64,000 bases of DNA from Capsicum annuum (Eukaryota > Streptophyta > Magnoliopsida > Solanales > Solanaceae): contig NC_061112.1 of the NCBI RefSeq assembly GCF_002878395.1, positions 38,098,562 through 38,162,561 on the forward strand, given 5' to 3'. Positions 55,861 to 64,000 of this stretch are shown in pieces; position 1 is the first letter of the stretch; each line of letters begins with the position of its first letter. Made by a program: the position numbers and the translations under genes. The notes below the pieces were generated by a model. It did not search any database and was not told the origin of the DNA. It saw only the letters and a list, made by a program, of their open reading frames with translations.

Positions 55861-56949
55861 TGACAAGTTATGCTCTATAGGCAAGAGTAAATTGTATATT
55901 AATTTATCATATGTTCTATAAATCTTGCCTTAGAGGCAAGACTTAGGACTTTCATGGGTAAGAATTGACACTATCACATTGTATTTTTATTTATGAGATG
56001 TTCTATAACTCTTACCTTAGAGGCAAGGCTTAGCCCGAAAACTTTCAAACAACAAGTTATGCCCCATGGACAAAAGTTGATAATATCAAGTTATATCTTG
56101 ATTTATCAGATATTCTTAACTCTTGTCTTAGAGACACGACTTGTCTCAAAGATTTTCAAACAACAAGTTATGTACATTAGACAAGAGTTAACATTAACAC
56201 ATTGTATTTTTTACTTATGAAATACTTGTAACTCTTGTCTTAGAGGTAGGATTTAGCTCAAGGACCATCAAAGAACAAGTTATGTCCCACGGATAAGAGT
56301 TGACACTGTCACATTATATGTTTTACTTATGAAGTACTTATAACTCTTGCCTTAGAGATATGACTTAGTCCAAGGATAATCAAACAACAAGTTATTCCCC
56401 ATCAAGGGATGACAACAATAAGTTATTCCCCATCAAGATCTGACATTAACACATTGTATATTGATTTATAAGATGCTATATAACTCTTCCTTTAGAGGCA
56501 AGAGTTAGTCCAAGGGCTTTCAAGTAACAAGTTACGCCTCTTGGGTAAGAGTTGACACTACTACATTGTGTTTTAATTTATGAGATCTTTTATAACCTTA
56601 GAGTCAAAACTTAACCCAAAGACTTTGAAACAACAAGTCACGCTCCATGGGTAAGAGCTGACACTACCATATTATGATTTCATTTATGAGATACTCTATA
56701 ATTCTTACTTTAGAGACAAGACTTAACCCAAGAACTTTTAAACAATAAGTTATACCCCATGGGCAAGAGCTGATACTATGATATTATGTCTTGATTTATG
56801 AGATATTTTATAAATCAAAGACTTTCAAACAACAAATTATATGCTTCATGGGTAAGAGTTTACATTACCACGTTATGTCTTGATTTATGAGATGTTCTAT
56901 AACTTTTTCCTTAGAGGCACGTATTAGTCCAAGACTTTCAAACAACAAG
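55861..56949. repeat. Satellite-like tandem array, monomer about 112 bp
   Basis: About nine to ten diverged monomers, each holding AACAACAAGTTATG, then a GGCAAGAGTTGACACTA-like passage, then a TTATGAGATGTTCTATAACT-like passage and CTTAGAGGCAAGACTTAG. Landmark spacing is 105-114 bp, with one 30-bp internal duplication near 56400-56440 and a shortened unit near 56745-56830. Confidence 0.83.
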
Positions 56950-57830
56950 TGTCACTACTCGAACCAGGCTTGGCCGTGATGGGTATATCAAGCCCACCAT
57001 GGATTGAAGAACACCCCTTAGCCTAACCTCAAGAGCAAAATAATAATAATAATAATAAAGCGAAAACCAATCAGGATACTAATAAAACATAAATAAGTCA
57101 AATAAAAGTTCTAAGAGTCAAAACGAATAATCTAACCCACACTTGCCCACAAAAAGACTCTAAAATTAGAATATCAACTAAGTCAGGATATGACACCGAC
57201 TATGATAGAAGTATTCAAAAATAAATACTAAGTGAATAAAAAAACCAACGAAATGATAGGGCCTTCCGAAAGAATAGAGCTTTACCAATTCACAGCAGAT
57301 CTAGAATAATATCGAGTCACCTAACGCTACACAGATGTAACATAAAACCTTTTAGACCCTACATCATGAAACAATGTAGCGTCCAGGTATGGTCAGTGGG
57401 ATAAGCACTGGCATGTAGCTAAAAAATGATAAAATAATGCCAATGCTATATGTATAATAATTATATATACATATATATGATGCTGGGATAGGGACAAGGG
57501 TCATGAATATGCGAGTTTGAACCATTAACCTAAACTATGTAGCTCGCTCCATCCTAAATGCACCCACGGGTAGCTCCCCCTACTAAAAGGGCCTCAGTAC
57601 ATATTAACCGCGTGAACCAAGAAATTCGAAGAAAGGAATAAAGACACCAAGGCTATATCCATTCCAAAATATAATGTGTGAACCAAGCACACAGTCATAT
57701 AGAACCCCACACTGGCAAATATGGTTTCTAGTGTTAGTCCCCCTGGGACTACAACTTCATAGTGAGTTACACAATTTTCTTTAAGCCTAATTTTAAATAG
57801 TTTGCACATAATCCCAACCATTAAACTAGG
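56950..57830 (-). repeat. Fragment of an unrelated LTR (probable)
   Basis: Plus-strand start TGTCACTACTCGAACCAGG resembles the reverse complement of a gypsy LTR end in Solanaceae (an LTR ending in GTGACA). It contains (AAT)n near 57041-57060. Cut by the C-family LTR at 57831. Assignment is an impression, not a proven match. Confidence 0.4.
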
Positions 57831-60632
57831 TTTAACACCCTATATTCCGCGTGTACTAGTTCTACTTATGTGGCACTTGATATGGACTTATGGGGTAGGT
57901 AATGGGCTCAGATATCCTATGTGATTGGCGACGGTAAGATAGGTTTGGAGGAGTTCCCACATGTACTGAAACATGGTATGATTAAGTTACCTTCGATGAG
58001 AGCATATAAACTTGGGCCCTTAAGTAGGTATTTGAATCGAAAGGATGAAGTGACCAAGTTTTAAGTTTAACTATAAGCATTTTGATCTTAAAATGGAACA
58101 AAATATTGAGGTGCTTGCTTGACTTATTTTAAGCTAGTAGGTGAATCACCTAATTTGACCTTTTGACCAACTTAAAAACTAGGTGAATCACCTATTAAGG
58201 ATCCCTTGACCAGCTTATTGTGCCAAATACACTACCACCTACTTAAGTTAATTCTGGACCAAATTAAATAAGAGAAAAGAAGGAGAATGGGTAGCCAAGG
58301 CCCAATAGTTTTTAATCCACAAAGGCCCAATATAATGGGCAAGTAGGTGCATCACTTCCTTGATAAATTATGGCCCAAAAATGACCAAGAAAGTCGGCCA
58401 AGAGCAGCTCTTTTTAAAGGGATTAAAACCAGCCCTTATAGCTCATTTTAACTAGCCAAAAACAAAAACAGCTTTCAAGAGTTTCTCTCTTGTTCTCTCT
58501 TAGCTATGTAGCAACCCTAAAATTCCACTAGGGTTCTTTGGAAACCTTTCTTCCAAGTTAAAGTTAAGTGAAGAAATCATGAGCACATCTTAAGAATACT
58601 ATAAGGATTATGTTCTCCATGATTAAACTATAAGATATCCCTTTTTAAGTTTGGCAGTCCCTTTATCCTTGATTATTAAGAGATTTTTCTCTTCACTTTT
58701 GGTTTGTGAGTAAAGGGATCAAGATATTGGAGAGATATACATTAAGGGAATAAATTACCACCGAAATTAAGGTATGGCTATTGTCCATTTTTATCCTTTT
58801 CCTATATACGTGTGTTGGTTGAGGATTGTGTATATGTTGTTGTTAAGAACTCAAGGAATGGTGAGTTCAATTTTTGGTTTCCATATTAAGGGGTATTTGG
58901 GGTTTTTTGGGATCTGTTTTATGTATGTATGTTGGGGGCTTCTTGGTTGATGTTGGGGGAATGGTGTGAAAAATTTCCATTGAAAGGTAGAAGAAGAGTA
59001 TAATGGTACACCACCAAATTGAATATCACAAAAGTTTACTGCCCACATCACTTGATATACTGTTTTGAGAGTACAATAAAGATGAAACTGTTAAGGGGAT
59101 CTTATAAGAAGTTACATCACGTGTGAATGTAATTGGAGAAGAACGAGGTTGACAGAACACCCTTGGATTGGTTGATTGTGGATTACTGCCCGGTTACTGT
59201 TTTAGTAAGTTTAAATGGAATGAATATGTTAATTAGGTACTAATACTATTCTTATGCTATTGTAGATTAGTAATCTAAAAGGGAAGATGTTAAGTAAAAG
59301 TGTGATCAGTTGTGCAGCAAGGTATGTATGGTTCATCGATCCTATACTCTTTGGCATGAATCTAACTCCTTTGTTACAAAGTAAGCTTCCTAAGCGTTCT
59401 TCCTTTTAAGTTATACATAACTACAATGTACAACCCCCAAGGTAGTTAACAACCTTATTCTAACTTGTCAGGCTGTTAAAGTACCTAAAGATGTGTTTGT
59501 TACTAGATCTGTCCATTTCCTTTCTAAATACTAGTATGATATGGGTGCTTTCAGAAATAAGCCTTACGAGTTGTTCTCTTGGTTAACATGACCCATGATG
59601 TTAGCTAAGCTCCTATGTGTTGTATTTCTATTATTGTTGTATTCGACCTCATTGCTACTGCATCTAGTGTATATTTGCACACCTTTTGCTACTGGTCCAA
59701 AGTTCCAAATCTAATACATGACCACCAAAACAACAACTTTAAAGATGAAAAAAATGATCTGAAGTGAGTCTATATATTTTAGATGGTATCCCAGGGGTGG
59801 AAGAAATACCTAGCATGGGTCGATCCCAATATTACGGGTGGTATCCTAAGGGCAAAAGGAAATCCTAGCATAGGTCAATCCCAATTTGTGTACTTATAAG
59901 GAACGTATCCCAGGGGTTAAAATGCCTAGCATGGGTCATCCTCTTTTACCACTGATCAGCTGGTCATTTGTATTATGCCTTATAATCTTATAAAATAAAG
60001 AAGAATAAAGCAAAGTAAAGGATGTAATGTACATGATCCCATAAACATAAGAAAAGTTGGTATTCTATCCTTATCTTTATAGTTATATATTGATAACTGA
60101 TTTTGTTGAGATCTTATCTTATTTATAGTCACTTCATGCCGTACATACTCAGTACACTCTTTGTATTGACACCCTTCGGGGGGAGACACTATGTTTGATG
60201 CTGCAGGTATAGGGTACTCCAGCTAGTAGACCACCCCAGTTGGAGCATAGGACATCCAGATGCTATTGGTGAGCTCCAAGTTGATTCGAAGCTTTTTGAG
60301 TCTATTATATATTTTGGTATTGTGTAGTATTTATGAGCAAGGCGGGGGGTTTGTCCCGACCTTAACTAAGTGTCCATGAGTCTTTTAGAGGCTTTGTAGA
60401 CTATGTGAAGTTAAGTGTGGTAGTATTGTGTTCTTTTAACATTGTGGCCCCAACAGCCAAGTCTTGTATATGTAGGTTTGGTCTTACTTACGTGGTTTGT
60501 TTTATCAATGAATCATATCCATACTAGCAGACACTTTGAATACCATAATTACATGCATGAAAAATACATGGTTAAGAGTTGGTTCTCCCAAAACGGGTGC
60601 CTGTCCGTCCCAACAAAATTTGAGGCATGACA
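57831..60632 (+). repeat. C-family LTR, diverged and isolated
   Basis: Starts TTTAACACCCTATATTCCGC and ends GAGGCATGACA. It has a GTAGGTGAATCACC variant of the hairpin near 58138, degenerate copies of the tandem repeat near 59800-59945, and the conserved ending. No primer site follows it, so it is a solo or truncated LTR. It is more diverged than those of C and H, hence older. Confidence 0.75.
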
Positions 60633-60639
60633 AAATTTG

Positions 60640-60915
60640 ATCTGCACGGGTCTCCTGAATCTCAAATGGAAGACAACGATCAAGAAATGTTATTTTGAAT
60701 TCTTCCTAACCAGCTAAAGGTACACCTATACCCCTTGATTTTTTCCAAGCTTCATACCACAATATAGCCACCCCTTTTAATCGATATGCTGCTAACTCCA
60801 CTGTCTCTTTACCAGATATATGCATAACATCTAAATACCTTTGAATCTGATCAATAATGTCTTGTGGATATTCATTAGGATCTAAAGATCCACAAGACTG
60901 GAGGACTAAACCCAT
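60640..60915 (-). pseudogene. C-family gag fragment, antisense
   Basis: Minus strand. The open stretch contains YPQDIIDQIQRYLDVMHISG and VELAAYRLKGVAILWYEAWK, the same capsid passage as C at 7433-7600. It lies directly after an LTR of opposite orientation, so it is not that LTR's own gag. Confidence 0.78.
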
Positions 60916-60920
60916 TTTTG

Positions 60921-62038
60921 ATTCTTTTTTTTTGTGTTTTTAGTGTTAGATTTATGTTCTCTAACACTATAGGAGTCTAGGGTTTGAATTTGATCTAAAT
61001 TGGAGGTGATTTGAGTCATCCACCATTGTTGATCTTGAGTTTGAAGAAACTTGAAGGTGAGATCTCATTATGAAAGGTTGTTGTTGATGTTTTTAGAGAT
61101 GAAAACGTGATATTTGTGGTTGGATTGTCAACGTGAGCTTGGATCTTCAAGAAAAATCAAATTCCGAGTTCATTTGCTTAAGGGTCAACTTTTGACTGTT
61201 CTTGATTTTCTTCATGCTCTTCATGTATTGTTGAACAAGAACATTCAAAAAGTGTAGTTTGATCTAAAATGGAGGAGAAAGAGAGTGTACTACTTGTTTG
61301 TCTCAAAGAATATTCCAAGTCTTCCAAAGGAAGAAAAGAATTCAAAAGGCATCAAAAGGAATATTCTCAAAGAAGAGGACAAGGGAAAGTATAAGTGAAA
61401 GTACAAGGGGGGACCATCACAAATTCAAACTCTTTTGACCTAGAAAAAAAGGTCCATTCCTTGTGTTTTCTTCATCAAAACTGATCCTACCTTCCTCCTA
61501 AGTTGAAGGTTGATTGAATACAAGTTGAATACAAGAAAATTTTTTCAAAACATCAACCAACCAAAGGCTGCCACATCACCACCAAGGACTGCCACATATC
61601 ACTTCACCCAAAAAGCTTAAGCTCAAATTTCAGATTCTAAGTTTCATTTCCTTATTTCTTTAGTTTCATTTCTTGATTCTAGAACTATTAACAACTAGTA
61701 ATCACCTACTTAGTTGTGAATTAGTTGTTTGAGTCCGTTTTCTTTGTGGTTTTCATTCTTTGTGTGCTTTTCTCATTTTGACTCGTTGAACTTCTTTGTT
61801 TCAAGTTCGTAAGTAGTTTTTGTATTGTGTCTTGAGTCAATCAAACAAGAATCTATTTCGGCCACTAAGTAGTGATTGACACCTTATTGACTACCGGAGT
61901 ATAAGAAACTTTCAATATTTGCAGCTCTAATTGTGAGGATCACAAAGGTGAGTGTATACGAGTGTTGGTGAGGAGCTTTAACTACTAATCTTGTTTGTTC
62001 ATTTTGTAGGTACAAGGTGATATAAGGGGAATATATAC
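60921..62038 (+). other. D/E-type leader without its LTR
   Basis: Matches the D and E leader order: purine-rich passage, caaggggggaccatcac near 61403, the block tttctcattttgactcgttg near 61770, and TTTTGTAG near 62003-62010. It ends just before gag would start. No LTR or primer site precedes it. Confidence 0.62.
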
Positions 62039-62054
62039 ACCCGTAATATTGGGA

Positions 62055-62335
62055 TCGAGATCTAGGCTCTACATTATTATATGTCACTCCATTAATTGTT
62101 GGAAAGTTCAAAAGAATACCAGAATCACTAGCTATGCCATTTAAAGTGTCTACACCAATTGGCGAATCTATTATAGCTAGAAAGTTTATCGTAATTGTAT
62201 AGTAACTGTTTGTAATTGTGATACATTGGCTGATCTTTTGGAGCTTGAAATGGTGGATTTTGATGTTATAATGGGTATGGATTGGTTGTCTTCTTATTAT
62301 GCCACAATGGATTGCCGAGCTAAGAGGGTGCATGT
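62055..62335 (+). pseudogene. C-family protease fragment
   Basis: Plus strand. Traceable from the substrate-flap side: GSTLHYYMSLH-like start, PIGESIIAR (about 62155), LADLLELEMVDFDVIMGMDW (about 62230-62285), then the LTR at 62336. No RT follows. Frameshifts present. Confidence 0.68.
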
Positions 62336-64000
62336 AACATCCCGTATTTTGCTTGTACTTGCTCTAATTATATGGAACCTTTATAGCCTTTTGGTATAGT
62401 AACGGATGAGATTGTTATGCAAGTGTTAATGGTGTAGATCAGATTATATATGCTGCCCGTGCAGTTTTTATGTGATGCGACCAAGTTAACGTCGATACAA
62501 CTATTTAAACTTGGGATCGTAAGCTAGTATTTGAATCTGAAGTTTAAAGTGACCAAGTGTGTATAAGTTTAAGGTTAGATTAAGGGGATTAGGAGCTAAA
62601 AATGGAACCAAATATTGAGGTGCTTGCTTGACTTAATTAAGCTAGTAGGTGAGTCACCTACTTTAGCTATTTGGACCAAATTAATGGACATATTGTTATG
62701 GACCAGATTTGGGCAATTTAATGTACTCATTTGGTCCCAAATTAAATAGAAGAGGAAGAAAATGGGTAAAAAGGCCCAATACTCAAATCTGCCAAGGCCC
62801 AAGTTAAAGAGAAGAAAAAAAGGGAAAATGGGTGGCTAAGGCCCAATAACTTTGGATCCACAAAAGATCAATATATTGGGCAAGTAGATACATCATTCAC
62901 TTGACAAAATATGGGCCAAAAAGGGTCAAGAAAGTCGGCCAAAGAGCAGCTCCTTTATATAGATTGAAATCAGCAATTTTTGCTTATTTTTAACTTAGAC
63001 AAAGTTCTCTCTTAGCTATGAAGTAACCCTTTCTTCCTACAAGGGTTCTTGGAATTGACCTTCCTCCCAAGATAAGTGAGAAATTCATGAGCTTGTACTA
63101 AGGAAACTATGTGTTCTTCAAGATTAATTTCTAGACAACCCTCTCTATAAGTTGGACAGTCCATTGTTCTTAGTTATTAAGGGATTTCTTTCTTTCTCTT
63201 TTGGTGTATGTGTGAAGGGATTAAGCTATTGAAGAGATACAAATTAAGAGGCTAAACTAACAAGGAAATCAAGGTATGTTTGTTGTCCACTTTTATCCTT
63301 TTTATACATACATGTGTTGGTAGAGGATTGCACATATTTGGTTGTTATTAAAGGATGATTGGGGTGTTGTTTAGGACTATTTTGTGTGTTCGTATTATGG
63401 GATGCCAGGTTGATGTTGTAGAAAGGTGTGGTTAGTTTGTAATGAAATATAGAAGAAACGTGTGGTGGTACACCACCGAACTAATTATTGCATTTGTTAC
63501 TGGCCAATTTATTTTGTGTGTTGGTTGGAGGGTGTAACAAAGTTGATGTGGTTTTGGTGATCTTATGAGGACATGTGTGGTATGTGGGTGTAATTGGAGG
63601 AGTAAAGGGTTAAAATAACGCCCTTGATTGACGGATTATGTGTGTACTGCCTGGTTACTATTTTGGTGAAGTTAAGTAGCCTAAATATGTTGGTTGGTTG
63701 CTAATACTAGTGTAAAACCCCACATTTTACATGTACTAGTAATGTTCACATAAAATGACATACGACTTGATTTAATTACTACCAAAATTTTTCAAGTGTT
63801 CAAGTGTTAGATTGGGGCACTATATGGAAGTCTATTTAGAGACTGTGGCCTTAAACGGAAAAAAAACATTGACATGCTTATGGAACTTAGGGAGCTAGCA
63901 GGTGAGCTAGGCCCCAACAACGGCCTAGTGTTGTATATATAAGTTTGTGCTTGCCTATGTAATTATTCTCGTTGATACATAATATTATGTTGGTTAGAAC
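62336..64000 (+). repeat. C-family LTR, running off the window
   Basis: Starts TGTAACATCCCGTATTTTGC, identical to the C LTR start, directly after the protease fragment. It contains the hairpin variant GTAGGTGAGTCACCTAC near 62645-62661. Interrupted at 63711-63909; its tail resumes at 63910 and leaves the window. Confidence 0.8.
63711..63909 (+). repeat. Head of a foreign LTR inside a C-family LTR
   Basis: TGTAAAACCCCACATTTTAC begins directly after ctag and about 199 bp later ctag occurs again, followed by the C-family LTR tail (gccccaac). The flanking C-family sequence between the two points is missing, so it is an insertion or a fusion with deletion. Confidence 0.5.

Overview
The window looks like plant nuclear heterochromatin, most likely from a solanaceous plant and possibly Capsicum. 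That assignment is an inference from the style of the Ty3/gypsy elements and the Ulp1-like sequences; no search was run. No intact host gene is visible. Almost all of the 64 kb is nested, decayed LTR retrotransposons. The rest is a broken Ulp1-type protease region, three palindromic minisatellite arrays, an AT-rich low-complexity block and a satellite with a period near 112 bp. For reference the elements are named A, B, C, D, E, F, G, H and J.

Layout. At 1-5454 is the 3' part of B (+), a non-autonomous element with an unusual 255-codon ORF; the complete short element A (24-2977) is inserted in it. At 5455-10988 is the 5' half of C, a chromodomain-type gypsy element, on the minus strand. At 10989-11286 is the first part of a D LTR (minus). 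At 11287-17446 are D's former upstream flank, a decayed Ulp1-like gene (+), minisatellites and a second Ulp1-like fragment (-). At 17447-27425 is E (+), carrying F (minus, 18753-26353) in its leader. At 27426-28048 is one complete LTR, J (minus). At 28049-28187 is the first 139 bp of a B LTR (minus). At 28188-33502 is the 3' half of C (+). At 33503-53480 is the rest of D (+), carrying H (minus, 36493-46852) in gag and G (+, 50090-52794) in its 3' LTR. At 53481-56949 are AT-rich sequence and satellite. At 56950-64000 are LTR and gag/protease fragments.

How it fits together. C is split in two with its halves in opposite orientation. The break lies exactly at the B insertion, whose target duplication (gcatg) is perfect when the junctions at 5455 and 28188 are compared, and the reverse-transcriptase reading frame is continuous across them. 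The D LTR is split by C in the same way (10989 and 33503). The simplest explanation is an inversion of everything from somewhere left of the window to about 28048. The complete J LTR at its edge has non-matching flanks, which is what recombination between two oppositely oriented LTRs leaves behind. The implied order is: D inserted; C, H and G into D; B into C; A into B; F into E; J copies into B and E; then the inversion. An assembly error at the J LTR is the main alternative.

All pol regions carry stops, frameshifts or lost catalytic or zinc-binding residues, so none of the elements present should be autonomous today.
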